Shown: in pieces, positions 19,076-27,190 of the stretch | Layout: each line of letters starts with the position of its first letter | Position numbering within the stretch: position 1 is the stretch's first letter | DNA from: Colwellia echini | GTDB lineage: Bacteria; Pseudomonadota; Gammaproteobacteria; Enterobacterales; Alteromonadaceae | DNA length: 64,000 nt | Reading direction: 5' to 3' | Assembly: GCF_002843355.2 (NCBI RefSeq) | Contig: NZ_PJAI02000003.1 | Span: forward strand, 124,001-188,000 | Notes under the pieces: generated by a model | Told to the model about the DNA's origin: nothing | Database searches by the model: none | Seen by the model: only the letters and a program-made list of their open reading frames with translations | Made by a program: the position numbers and the translations under genes

Positions 19076-20005
19076 TTAACTCACTTCGATAACGATTTTA
19101 CCACGAGTTCTACCAGATTGACTTTGTAAGTGTGCATCGGCAAGTTGCTCTAATGGAAAACGGTTTTCAATAAATGGTGTTAACTGGCCATTATCAACCA
19201 AAGTATTTAATTCATTCAAAATACGACGGCTTGGTTGAATAAAAACAAACGCACATTTAGCGTCATGAGCTTTCGCTGTTTCTTCATTAGGTTGATCTAC
19301 AACCGACACTAACATACCACCTTTTTTCAACAGTGCCCAAGATTGCGCTTGTACTTCGCCGCCCATGGTATCAACCACCAAATCAACCGGCGCTATCTGT
19401 TCAAGCAAAGCAGCTTGACTATAATCAACCGCCTGATCAGCCCCTAATTCAACAAGTAATGTTTGGTTTTTAGTTGAAGCTGTTGCAATAACAATTGCAC
19501 CTTTAGCTTTCGCAATTTGAATAGCTAAATGGCCAACCCCACCAGCACCTGCATGAATCAACACACGCTGCCCTGCTTGTACATTACCAACATCAACTAA
19601 ACATTCCCACGCAGTAATACCTGCTAATGGCAGTGCTGCAGCTTGGGCAAAATCTAACTTGCTAGATTTAAAAGCGACTTCATCAGCTTTTACTGCAACA
19701 TAATCAGCAAAAGTTCCGCTACGGGTAATATCAGGACGGCTAAACACTTCATCGCCAACCTTAAAGTCAGTAACTTCGGTACCAACAGCCGTAACAACCC
19801 CTGCCACATCCCAACCTAAAGTTAACGGTAATTCATAAGGAATAAAGTCTTTTAAATAACCTTGTCTTATTTTCCAATCTACAGGATTAATTGACGATGC
19901 TTTAACTGCAATTAACACATCATCTGCGTTAATTTCTGGCGTTACAATTTGATCTAATTGTAACGTTTCAGTGCCACCGTATTGATGAATTCGAACTGCG
20001 CGCAT
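19076..20005 (-). CDS. NADP-dependent quinone oxidoreductase-like protein (MDR family)
   Basis: A 309-residue member of the zinc-independent medium-chain dehydrogenase/reductase group. It has the GroES-like N-domain (SSINPVDWKIRQGYLKDF), the LGWDVAGVV segment, and the nucleotide-binding loop VLIHAGAGGVGHLAIQIAKAKGA; zinc-binding cysteines of classical alcohol dehydrogenases are missing. It probably reduces quinones or enones with NADPH. It lies 65 bases downstream of ohr on the same strand, so it may be induced with ohr by organic peroxides. A good AAGGAA ribosome site precedes the ATG. Confidence 0.88.
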   Translation of the reverse strand: MRAVRIHQYGGTETLQLDQIVTPEINADDVLIAVKASSINPVDWKIRQGYLKDFIPYELPLTLGWDVAGVVTAVGTEVTDFKVGDEVFSRPDITRSGTFADYVAVKADEVAFKSSKLDFAQAAALPLAGITAWECLVDVGNVQAGQRVLIHAGAGGVGHLAIQIAKAKGAIVIATASTKNQTLLVELGADQAVDYSQAALLEQIAPVDLVVDTMGGEVQAQSWALLKKGGMLVSVVDQPNEETAKAHDAKCAFVFIQPSRRILNELNTLVDNGQLTPFIENRFPLEQLADAHLQSQSGRTRGKIVIEVS

Positions 20006-20070
20006 AGTGTATTCCTTGATGATTATTAACTAGATTCAGTGTATATACTTACTGGTATTGTGCTGATTTA

Positions 20071-20493
20071 TTATAAAGCAACACCATTAACGGTTAACTT
20101 AACATCAATGTTGCCACGTGTAGCATTTGAATAAGGACATACTTGATGTGCTGTTTTCACAAGTTCTTCTGCCTCTGCTTGTGGTAAATCTAATTCCACT
20201 GACAAAGTTACCGCTAAAGCAAAACCACCACTTTCATTTGGACCAATACCTACAATTGCAGTTGTAGGTGCAGATTTAATAGCAATTTTCCCTGCGCTAG
20301 CTACATGTAAAATAGCATTAGAGAAACAAGCAGAATAACCCGCGGCAAATAATTGCTCTGGATTAGTACCTTCACCGCTACCACCCATTTCTTTAGGGTA
20401 ACTTAACGCAAGATCTAATTTACTGTCATCTGTAGTCACTTGTCCGCTACGACCTGCCTGGGCTGTTGCTGAAGTAGTATATAAAATAGTCAT
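20071..20493 (-). CDS. ohr: Organic hydroperoxide resistance protein Ohr
   Basis: Thiol peroxidase of the OsmC/Ohr family that reduces organic hydroperoxides in the cytosol. The 140-residue protein has both catalytic cysteines, in the YSACFSNAI segment and in the CPYSNATRGN motif near the C-terminus, plus the Ohr start YTTSATAQAGRSGQV. It is divergent from an OhrR-type repressor with palindromic operators between them. Confidence 0.96.
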   Translation of the reverse strand: MTILYTTSATAQAGRSGQVTTDDSKLDLALSYPKEMGGSGEGTNPEQLFAAGYSACFSNAILHVASAGKIAIKSAPTTAIVGIGPNESGGFALAVTLSVELDLPQAEAEELVKTAHQVCPYSNATRGNIDVKLTVNGVAL

Positions 20494-20579
20494 ATCTGTA
20501 TCCTTTCTTTATAAGTAATGAATGTGTTGTAGCAATTAAAGTATTGAACGTCACTTTAATCAACAAATATAAATTGCCA

Positions 20580-20656
20580 GCAATTAAATTGCGTGCAATT
20601 GATTTGCAGTTAATATAATTGAGTTATTAGCAGAATGCAAGTATATTGTGCACAAT
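20580..20656. promoter_or_regulatory. OhrR-type operators between ohr and ohrR
   Basis: The divergent gap holds GCAATT-A-AATTGC (20580-20592), an overlapping AATTGC-GT-GCAATT (20587-20600) and ATTGTGCACAAT (20645-20656). These resemble the known OhrR sites, whose half-site is close to TACAATT. The first pair lies near the ohr promoter, and the third sits 23 bases before the ohrR start, fitting autoregulation. Confidence 0.7.
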
Positions 20657-20678
20657 TTAATTTTATAAGGTTAATACC

Positions 20679-21122
20679 ATGACAAATAAGAACGAGTCAT
20701 CAAACCTAGCGATAGACAAACAAGTCTGTTTTTCACTGTACAGTGCATCTAATGCGATGAGTAGAGCTTATCGCCCGCTATTAAAAAAGTTAGATCTCAC
20801 CTACTTACAATACATAGTTATGATGGTGCTTTGGGAACATTCCACTATGAATGTAAAAGAGTTAGGCAGTAAAATTCATTTAGATTCTGGTACCTTAACA
20901 CCTTTATTAAAACGTTTAGAGGCGAAGAGCTTAATTACCAGAATCCGCAGCACAGAAGATGAACGAATAATGGTTATTTCGTTATCTGAGCAAGGTCGTG
21001 CTTTAAAGCAGCAAGCTGAACAAGTGCCTAATAGCATGATGTGTAAATCAAAGATGTCGATGGAGGACTTAATTGCCCTTAAACAAGGTTGTGATCTTTT
21101 ACTCGCCAATTTAAATGAATAA
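20679..21122 (+). CDS. ohrR: MarR-family organic peroxide sensor OhrR
   Basis: A 147-residue winged-helix repressor. The peroxide-sensing cysteine of OhrR is present near the N-terminus (KQVCFSLYSASNAM), followed by YLQYIVMMVLWE and the recognition helix and wing (LDSGTLTPLLKRLEAKSLITRIRSTEDER split here by motif boundaries). Oxidation of that cysteine is expected to release ohr. It is divergent from ohr, with operator palindromes in the 185-base gap. Confidence 0.92.
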   Translation: MTNKNESSNLAIDKQVCFSLYSASNAMSRAYRPLLKKLDLTYLQYIVMMVLWEHSTMNVKELGSKIHLDSGTLTPLLKRLEAKSLITRIRSTEDERIMVISLSEQGRALKQQAEQVPNSMMCKSKMSMEDLIALKQGCDLLLANLNE

Positions 21123-21156
21123 AAGAATTGAAGTGAGTGTCATTTATAATTTATTT

Positions 21157-21684
21157 TTAATGATGTTCATGTGTTAGCGGTTGAGAGCTGAACTGATGAA
21201 GGATTAAATCAGGTGTATCGAGATTGAAAAAAACAGAGCTCACAATCGGGTGATCGCCCACCATCCAATTTTCATGTTGATGGCTATTCAACGAAATAGC
21301 TATTTGGTTTACACCTTTTTTGAGCGCACTAGCCGGAATATGCATATCACTGCCATATAATCGTTGTAATTTATTACTGTTTATAAAAACGTGAGCATGA
21401 CCTTCAAGCACCGCAGAATCTTCATTACCACTCGTATTATTTTGCAGAGCCTTAGTTTTAGAGGAAGTAGAAAAGTCAGGGGCATTGAGGATATAATTTT
21501 CCACTTCAATGTGCACATTGACACCATCAATAACATCTCTAAATAAAGTGACTGCTATTTTTGGCACAGGTGTATTGGGTGAAAGCTGCTTAGCGATGTG
21601 ATTATGCACCTCTTTATTGGCAAAACACTTACCTGAAAGCAATAGAATGCATATAGTCAGCGTTATGGTACTTAAAAATCTCAT
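21157..21684 (-). CDS. Secreted hypothetical protein next to the YHYH protein
   Basis: A 175-residue product with a signal peptide (cleavage near CFA, residue 22). The mature part has the pattern VNVHIEVENYILNAPDF, then GHAHVFINSNKLQRLYGSDMHIP and SLNSHQHENWMVGDHP, histidine-rich segments found in proteins that accompany YHYH-domain proteins. A C-terminal HEHH ends it. Histidine clusters suggest metal binding, but function is unknown. It is transcribed after the YHYH gene with an 88-base gap, probably together. Confidence 0.7.
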   Translation of the reverse strand: MRFLSTITLTICILLLSGKCFANKEVHNHIAKQLSPNTPVPKIAVTLFRDVIDGVNVHIEVENYILNAPDFSTSSKTKALQNNTSGNEDSAVLEGHAHVFINSNKLQRLYGSDMHIPASALKKGVNQIAISLNSHQHENWMVGDHPIVSSVFFNLDTPDLILHQFSSQPLTHEHH

Positions 21685-21772
21685 TATTGATATCTCTGAT
21701 TATCGTTACATGAAACAGGGGAAATATCCCTCTGCTATGCGTTGCTCATGATCCGTTGTTTTAGATGTACTA

Positions 21773-23098
21773 TTAACGTGGTGTTCTTCCGCCGCCTAAA
21801 CCTGAAGTGTTACCACTACTACAACTCGCTAACGCATTATCTTCTAGTTCCCCAGCAAAACGTGTTCCGATAATATAAGGGAATGCTGCAACTAACGAAT
21901 CGTCAGACTTTTTACTTAAGGTTATATGATAATGATAACCACGTTTTGTATCAGTATGACCATTGTACTGATCTAAATAAACGCCCCCCTGAGCGGTTAG
22001 CGTACTGTCCCAATAGTAATCTTCGTAATAATACCCATTGGTGGTGACTAATGAGTTCCCTGATAACGTACTGACTGTTTCATCAAAATCAGGACCATTA
22101 GTGACGGTTTCAGTGCCTTGGGTAATGTCGTACTGATCAACTAAGGCGCAGCTACGCTTGCCGTCAGAACAACCTACCATATTATCGCTATAATCGCGTG
22201 TAACCCAAGTACTTACCGCTAACTCGCCTTTAGCTTGCCAAGGGCCATAAACAGGATAGCCATCAGCAGCAAAACCATATATAGGTGAATGTTCATCACC
22301 TTTATCACCAACCAACTCGGCTAAACAGCTCGAATAAAAATGGAAGTGATAATCACCATTAGCTGCATGTCCACCACAGACATCAACATCATAAAATTCA
22401 GCTACAGGTGCTAACGTTTGCCAACTGCCTTCTGAGTTATAGCTTTGACCATCACCCCAATTATAGATTGATGAACCATTAACCCACAAACCCACTTTTC
22501 CTAAACCATTTTCACACACTTCGGTTGTTGCGGTTGGTGTGACTGGAAAATATGACGTGCGGTTATCATCGGTTGGACAATCAGGGCCCGGTGGCCAGTA
22601 ACCGTAGCCGTAATCTGTTGTACAATTTTTATTACTAGAGTAACCGATATCTTGACCAAATTTGATGACATCACCTAACTCAACTGTAGGTGCACCAGAG
22701 ATAAAGTCTGAACCTACTTTTGGACGTGAATTCAGTGCATCTAACACGTCTTGTGTAACAGTAACATCGTATTTAGGGATGCCTTCTGATGTTACTACTG
22801 TGTAGGTTTTACCATCAAAGCTGACTTCTGTGACTGCTTGAATGTTTTCTAATACACCTAAGTTAGTGCTGGAGTCTAGTATGTGCGTAGATGTTGAGCC
22901 GGTGGTATTTATTACCCAAACATCAGAGTAATCTGTGTTGGTAGTTACATTAGTTTCGGTTTCAGTAGTCACTTCCGTTGTAGTGGTCGAATTGCTCATA
23001 TCTTCGGTATCGCTACTTTCCCCACCACAACTGGTAACGATAAAGCACAGCAGTAATATTGTAAAAATATGATTTGTTGCTAGCCATAAGTCATTCAT
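21773..23098 (-). CDS. YHYH-domain lipoprotein
   Basis: A 441-residue exported protein with a lipoprotein signal (hydrophobic stretch ending in IVTSC-GG, about residue 24) and a Thr/Glu-rich linker. The YHYH domain family is recognised by the motifs DYHFHFYSSC (about residue 250), YGFAADGYPVYGPW and RGYHYHITLS (about 395). The family's reaction is unknown; conserved histidines and cysteines point to a metal or redox role outside the cell. It is followed by the histidine-rich secreted protein. Confidence 0.85.
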   Translation of the reverse strand: MNDLWLATNHIFTILLLCFIVTSCGGESSDTEDMSNSTTTTEVTTETETNVTTNTDYSDVWVINTTGSTSTHILDSSTNLGVLENIQAVTEVSFDGKTYTVVTSEGIPKYDVTVTQDVLDALNSRPKVGSDFISGAPTVELGDVIKFGQDIGYSSNKNCTTDYGYGYWPPGPDCPTDDNRTSYFPVTPTATTEVCENGLGKVGLWVNGSSIYNWGDGQSYNSEGSWQTLAPVAEFYDVDVCGGHAANGDYHFHFYSSCLAELVGDKGDEHSPIYGFAADGYPVYGPWQAKGELAVSTWVTRDYSDNMVGCSDGKRSCALVDQYDITQGTETVTNGPDFDETVSTLSGNSLVTTNGYYYEDYYWDSTLTAQGGVYLDQYNGHTDTKRGYHYHITLSKKSDDSLVAAFPYIIGTRFAGELEDNALASCSSGNTSGLGGGRTPR

Positions 23099-23451
23099 AA
23101 TTAAGCCTACTGTAATAAAAGTAACTCAAGTATAAACTAGCACAGCATTTGAACTGTGTAAGAAATAAGGAAGTTGACACCAAATGCTATATATTTTCGA
23201 GTTTAATAAGTACTCACAACCTGGACAATCGTTATTTTATGTAATTATTTAAGGAGCCAACATTCACAAGTAAAATTGAAGTAGGTGCCACTTATAAACA
23301 GCGGTTACTATTTTACATCTTGAGTAAACCGTTTATTTGATTTTTGCTTTTTAAAAATTACTCGTAAATAATCTCTCAAGCGACAAAGTTGAGCATGATT
23401 TAAACGCGGCATAAAACCTAATTGACTGACTTACATGTTATTTTGCAATTA
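23099..23451 (-). other. Intergenic region, with one possible 34-codon frame
   Basis: This 353-base AT-rich gap separates the LysR gene from the YHYH gene. The only coding hint is a minus-strand frame at 23412-23308 that would encode a 34-residue basic peptide (MPRLNHAQLCRLRDYL and a Lys-rich tail) with an AGG five bases before its ATG. I see no RNA gene, riboswitch or clear terminator. The promoter for the YHYH gene must lie near its right edge's left part, around 23100-23200. Confidence 0.35.
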
Positions 23452-24351
23452 CTACAAACTCACCGGCAAGTCAGTAATCAATTGTTGCGAAAATTTAGCC
23501 GCCGCAACAGGAAGTGTGCGTCCTTTTAATTGCGCTAAATACAATATACCCGCAGGTACATCTCGCTCATCTAACGGGATAGCTTTTAAATTCATAACCT
23601 CAAGGTGCTTAGGTAAGCCTATTTCAATTTGAAAGCTAATATACTCACCAAACCCGGTGCTATGACGTAAAAACTCAAAGCTATCAGACTCAATCATAGG
23701 TTCTAATTTCAATGCCAGACTGTCTGCTTTTTTATTCAAAATGCGACGTAGTCCATATTCGTCTGAGGGTAAGGCGAGCGGATACTGTAAACAGTCACTA
23801 AACTTAACTATCGATTTATTTGCTAACGGATGATCTTTTGAAACTAGCGCATAAGTTGGCTGTCTTGAAATGGATAATATTTGAAGATCAGCCAAAGATT
23901 GGGGTTCAAATACAATCGCTAAATCAGCACTTAAATTTCGTAATGATTCCTCCGCGAAACCACGATCACGCTTTTGTATTTTAAAGGTCACGTTAGGATG
24001 TAAATGACGATATTTTGCAACTTGTTCAGGAAGAAAAAAAGGTAATAATGCTTGGCTACAAGCAATATTCACCTGCCCTCTACGTTCACCATAAAGGTCT
24101 GATATTTGACTTTTTACACGTTCTATATCGGTTAATTGCTCTCTGACGTGAAGTAGAAAAACTTCCCCTGCTGATGACAGTCTAACGCCTTTAGGTAAGC
24201 GTTCAAAAAGCTCAACTCCCAGCTCTTCTTCTATTGATATTAAGCGCCTATTTAATGCGGTGGAAGTAATAGTTAATGAGTCAGCCGCTTTGCGAATAGA
24301 GCCTGCAGCTGCAATCGTATTAAAAAACAAATAGTCTTGTAAATGTCGCAT
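23452..24351 (-). CDS. LysR-family transcriptional regulator, candidate guanidine-island regulator
   Basis: A 299-residue LysR-type regulator: N-terminal winged helix (FFNTIAAAGSIRKAADSLTITSTALNRRLISIEEELGVELFER split by helix boundaries) and a periplasmic-binding-protein-like effector domain (about 90-295). It is divergent from the oxygenase operon; a T-N11-A palindrome lies 50 bases from its start, and a copy of the same 45-base element precedes the guanidine importer operon. That placement suggests it controls both, with guanidine or a related compound as effector. The effector is inference; the DNA arrangement is seen directly. Confidence 0.85.
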   Translation of the reverse strand: MRHLQDYLFFNTIAAAGSIRKAADSLTITSTALNRRLISIEEELGVELFERLPKGVRLSSAGEVFLLHVREQLTDIERVKSQISDLYGERRGQVNIACSQALLPFFLPEQVAKYRHLHPNVTFKIQKRDRGFAEESLRNLSADLAIVFEPQSLADLQILSISRQPTYALVSKDHPLANKSIVKFSDCLQYPLALPSDEYGLRRILNKKADSLALKLEPMIESDSFEFLRHSTGFGEYISFQIEIGLPKHLEVMNLKAIPLDERDVPAGILYLAQLKGRTLPVAAAKFSQQLITDLPVSL

Positions 24352-24400
24352 ATTTTACTAATTACCTTATTAAGCCTTTAAATATCAAGCCATATAGAGC

Positions 24401-24445
24401 GATGCATTTTTTGCATACCAACTGTGTAAAATGAACAGTATACAT
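24401..24445 (+). promoter_or_regulatory. 45-bp promoter element 1 with LysR-type palindrome
   Basis: Contains GATGCATTTTTTGCAT, a T-N11-A palindrome (TGCA-TTTTT-TGCA), followed by TGTAAAAT and AACAGTATACAT, which may be the promoter -10 region. Forty of 45 bases match the element at 26781-26825. It is 155 bases upstream of the guanidine-II riboswitch and 50 bases from the divergent LysR gene. Confidence 0.75.
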
Positions 24446-24606
24446 AAAACAATGTGCTTGGTTAAATGTCTTTATTCAAATAACTTGCTAAAAGTTTTTA
24501 TCTACAAATTTATCAAAAGACCATTCTACAATGTCTTAATAGTAGCAGTTACCTGCTTTAACATGACAGAGTTACGGTGATTCTAAGTTCAATTAGCTAA
24601 CATAAA

Positions 24607-24672
24607 TTCGGGACGACCCGAACAGTCATTAACTTCATTTTACTGGCTGCTTTAACCTGGACGACCAGATTA
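24607..24672 (+). ncRNA. Guanidine-II (mini-ykkC) riboswitch 1
   Basis: Two stem-loops with identical ACGA tetraloops: TTCGGG-ACGA-CCCGAA (24607-24622) and CTGG-ACGA-CCAG (24657-24668), the second extendable by TAA/TTA across one mismatch. Paired short hairpins with ACGR loops closed by G-C pairs are the defining signature of the guanidine-II class. The second hairpin is 15-20 bases before the AAAGGAG ribosome site of the oxygenase gene, so control of translation initiation is likely, with guanidine turning expression on. Confidence 0.9.
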
Positions 24673-24699
24673 TTTTTATGATTAATAAAGGAGCCTTTT

Positions 24700-25752
24700 A
24701 TGACCACACCGTCAAACAAACCACATAAAGCATTTACTGAACTACCTGTAGTCGATATTTCATTACTCTATTCTGAGGATGCTGAAGAGCGCGTTATTGC
24801 TGCAAAAAGCTTAGATAAAGCAGCACGAGAGGTTGGTTTTCTCTATCTTAAGGGTCATCAAATTCCTACTGATTTAATTAACAATTTAAAACGAGTCGTT
24901 AAAAACTATTTCTCGCAAGATGAAGATGAAAAGATGTCGAGTTACATTGGTTTATCAAAAAACCATTCTGGCTATGTACCTATTGGTGAGGAAGGCTTCT
25001 ATAGCACTGAGAAAAAAAAACCAGACTTAAAAGAAGCTTTTGATATTGGCCCTGATACACCTAGTTTAATGAAAAGATTTGAACAAGACGCAAAAATACA
25101 ATGGCCAAAAAACAAAGATTTTCAGATAAATGTTAAAGCGTACTATGACGCTATGCTCGAATTAAGCAGAGTATTGTTTAAAGGTTTTGCTCTTGCCTTG
25201 GGCTTAGCTGAAGACACCTTTACCAAGCATTTAACTACCCCGCCAAGTCAACTGCGTTTAATACATTATTTTGACAATCCTGACGCCAAAGAAACTGATT
25301 CAGGTATTGGTGCACATACCGATTATGAGTTTTTCACTATTTTATTACCTACCGCACCTGGTTTACAGGTATTAAATGGTGCTAATGAATGGATTAACGT
25401 CCCACTAGTTGATGATTGTTTTGTTATCAATATTGGTGACATGATGGAGCTAATATCAAATGGACAATACGTCGCTACCTCACACAGAGTAAGACAGGTA
25501 AAAGAGGAACGTTATTCATTTCCATTTTTCTCTAGTCTTGATTACGACACAGTTGTCGCGCCTATTGAAGAATTTGTTACTGACAATCAAGTCTCATCTT
25601 ATGAGCCTTTAATATGTGGTGATCACTTGCTTGCACAAACCATTCAAACCTTCAGTTACTTACAAAAGAAAGCTGAGCGTGGTGAAGTTAATTTACCTGA
25701 AAACTCACGCTCGCTTCTATCATTTGGCCAATCCGCAAATAAGGAAGGTTAA
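24700..25752 (+). CDS. 2-oxoglutarate/Fe(II) oxygenase of the isopenicillin N synthase family, guanidine-regulated
   Basis: A 350-residue cytosolic non-haem iron oxygenase. The iron triad is His206-x-Asp208 (GIGAHTDYEF) and His262 (ATSHRVRQV), and the 2-oxoglutarate-binding RxS motif is Arg271-Tyr-Ser273, so an active 2OG-dependent enzyme is expected. The N-terminal DIOX-type segment (LPVVDISLLYS, REVGFLYLKGH) is intact. Length and fold match plant-type and ethylene-forming-enzyme-like oxygenases, the latter known to release guanidine from arginine. It sits behind a guanidine-II riboswitch and a LysR-type site, so its substrate or product should relate to guanidine: it may oxidise a substituted guanidine to free guanidine. 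That is inference; annotation as isopenicillin N synthase would be misleading. The following gene begins four bases after its stop. Confidence 0.85.
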   Translation: MTTPSNKPHKAFTELPVVDISLLYSEDAEERVIAAKSLDKAAREVGFLYLKGHQIPTDLINNLKRVVKNYFSQDEDEKMSSYIGLSKNHSGYVPIGEEGFYSTEKKKPDLKEAFDIGPDTPSLMKRFEQDAKIQWPKNKDFQINVKAYYDAMLELSRVLFKGFALALGLAEDTFTKHLTTPPSQLRLIHYFDNPDAKETDSGIGAHTDYEFFTILLPTAPGLQVLNGANEWINVPLVDDCFVINIGDMMELISNGQYVATSHRVRQVKEERYSFPFFSSLDYDTVVAPIEEFVTDNQVSSYEPLICGDHLLAQTIQTFSYLQKKAERGEVNLPENSRSLLSFGQSANKEG

Positions 25753-25756
25753 GAAC

Positions 25757-26701
25757 ATGCATATTAAAGATTTACTTGAGCAACATATAAAAATAGCCGA
25801 CAAAACAGTACCTGATTGGATGATTGGTTGCTTTAAACGTAGAAGTATTTCATTCGCTAATGGTCAAACGGACACGAAAACTCATGTTTTTTGGCTACAA
25901 GGTCGAAACCTAACCATTGATTTACGCCTCCCAATTGAAGCCGAAATGCTGACAAAATCATGGGATAAGTGTAATGAAAAAGAACTATATCAACTTGCAA
26001 ATTATGAAGGTTGGTCAGCGGATAGTACCTGGCAAAAAGAGCAACTAAGTTGGTCTGGAGGTACATCATTTCAAGTACATAATCGTTGGCCAGAGCCCGC
26101 AATACTTTCTCGAGTTGGTGATTGTATGATAGAGGCATCACCTTATGAGTCTTATATTGAAGACTGGCGTATTACTTCACGTAAAGCAGGTGCCTTATTG
26201 AGCCTTGAACTCATTACTGAAGAAAACCTCACCACAGGTGAAATTCGTCACCAAGGCGGCGCATTAATTATTAATAGTGAATGGGCAGGTTTAGTGCTGG
26301 GACGAGCTTCGGAGCTTTCGTTAATTGAACAAAATAATATATTAAGAGAACACGTTAAAAACTCCGCAACCGACAAAGATTTTCTTGCGCAAGTTTTCAA
26401 TTTTGAAACCTCGGTTGCAAAAGGCAATTTAATCACTGGTTTTGATGTTCAATTTTCTACTCAACCAGAGCGTATAGGCGAATCACTTTTCAGCCTAGAA
26501 GGCTTTGAATTTGATGATGAAAAAAATGAAATCATTCAATTATTTAATGAGGGCGACCAAACAATAAAACGTCGATTCTTAATAGACACCATAGAGCCTA
26601 GCTTTGCTTATTCAGGAAAAACTGCTTGGCATAACTCTGCGGAACAATGGTTTGATAATGAGCAAGAAACTATTGGTCGTTATTTAGAAAAACTAACTTA
26701 A
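25757..26701 (+). CDS. Unrecognised protein cotranscribed with the guanidine-regulated oxygenase
   Basis: A 314-residue protein I cannot assign to a family. The open frame extends upstream into the oxygenase gene, but the ATG at 25757, four bases after that gene's stop, is the likely start. No signal peptide or membrane segment is present. Sequence marks are WMIGCFKRRSISF, VFWLQGRNLTIDLRLP, a Trp-rich centre (YEGWSADSTWQKEQLSW), WPEPAILSRVGDCMIEASP, YIEDWR, and GGALIINSEWAGLVLGRAS. Repeated short beta strands with conserved Trp suggest a beta-barrel or lipocalin-like ligand-binding fold. It is in the same guanidine-II-controlled transcript as the oxygenase, so it may process or bind the oxygenase product. 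Confidence 0.8.
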   Translation: MHIKDLLEQHIKIADKTVPDWMIGCFKRRSISFANGQTDTKTHVFWLQGRNLTIDLRLPIEAEMLTKSWDKCNEKELYQLANYEGWSADSTWQKEQLSWSGGTSFQVHNRWPEPAILSRVGDCMIEASPYESYIEDWRITSRKAGALLSLELITEENLTTGEIRHQGGALIINSEWAGLVLGRASELSLIEQNNILREHVKNSATDKDFLAQVFNFETSVAKGNLITGFDVQFSTQPERIGESLFSLEGFEFDDEKNEIIQLFNEGDQTIKRRFLIDTIEPSFAYSGKTAWHNSAEQWFDNEQETIGRYLEKLT

Positions 26702-26780
26702 GTATTTATTTTAAATAATCCACCTAAAATCGCATTTAAAAACAATTTAAAACAAGGCGTTAAAAGACACTCGAACCAGT

Positions 26781-26825
26781 GATGCATTTTTTGCATCGCG
26801 ACTATGTAAAATTAACAGTATACAT
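26781..26825 (+). promoter_or_regulatory. 45-bp promoter element 2 with LysR-type palindrome
   Basis: GATGCATTTTTTGCATC followed by TGTAAAAT and AACAGTATACAT, differing from element 1 (24401-24445) at only five positions. It lies about 160 bases before the guanidine-I riboswitch, the same spacing as element 1 has to its riboswitch, which supports a shared regulator and a long leader in both transcripts. Confidence 0.75.
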
Positions 26826-26887
26826 AGATCATGCTTATTGATTTAATGAACATACTGATATTAATCATTAACTATTTTAAAGAATAC

Positions 26888-26935
26888 TTAGCGTAAACAT
26901 TTAATTAACCTAAAGATATTTTATGTTTACGCTAA
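26888..26935 (+). terminator. Hairpin in the leader before the guanidine-I riboswitch
   Basis: Perfect 13-base arms (TTAGCGTAAACAT / ATGTTTACGCTAA) with a 22-base loop, followed by TAATAAAAAG. It may end transcription from the upstream oxygenase operon or be part of the importer leader. There is no T run on the plus strand, so the role is open. Confidence 0.4.
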
Positions 26936-26984
26936 TAAAAAGTAACTTATTTAGTACAAGTTGTTAATAATGAGAGCTTATCGA

Positions 26985-27150
26985 CACTGCCGAACAGATA
27001 TCTAGGGTTCCGGTTTATTCGACTCTTTCCGAGTTAAATAAATGTCTGGACCGAGAGTTATCAACCTGGTCACTGTATTGTTAAAATACAGTTTGCATTT
27101 GCAAAGGTTACACGGAGGGATAAAAGCCCGGGAGGTCACTATTAACCTCT
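26985..27150 (+). ncRNA. Guanidine-I (ykkC) riboswitch
   Basis: The conserved ykkC elements occur in order: CTAGGGTTCCGG (27002-27013), CTGGACCGAGAG (27046-27057) and ACACGGAGGGATAAAAGCCC then GGGAG (27110-27134). It is followed by a short GAGGT/ACCTC hairpin (27132-27149) that overlaps the end of the aptamer and could be the expression platform. It precedes the ABC importer and carboxyguanidine deiminase genes, the classic context of the guanidine-binding subtype, so guanidine rather than ppGpp or PRPP is the expected ligand. Confidence 0.95.
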
Positions 27151-27190
27151 TGTGCTATTTAAATTTTGTGTAAACTTTTGGAGATGTCCC

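Noticed and set aside
24700-25752. Isopenicillin N synthase for beta-lactam synthesis
   Set aside because: No peptide synthetase or other beta-lactam gene is near; the RxS motif and guanidine control point to a general 2OG oxygenase.
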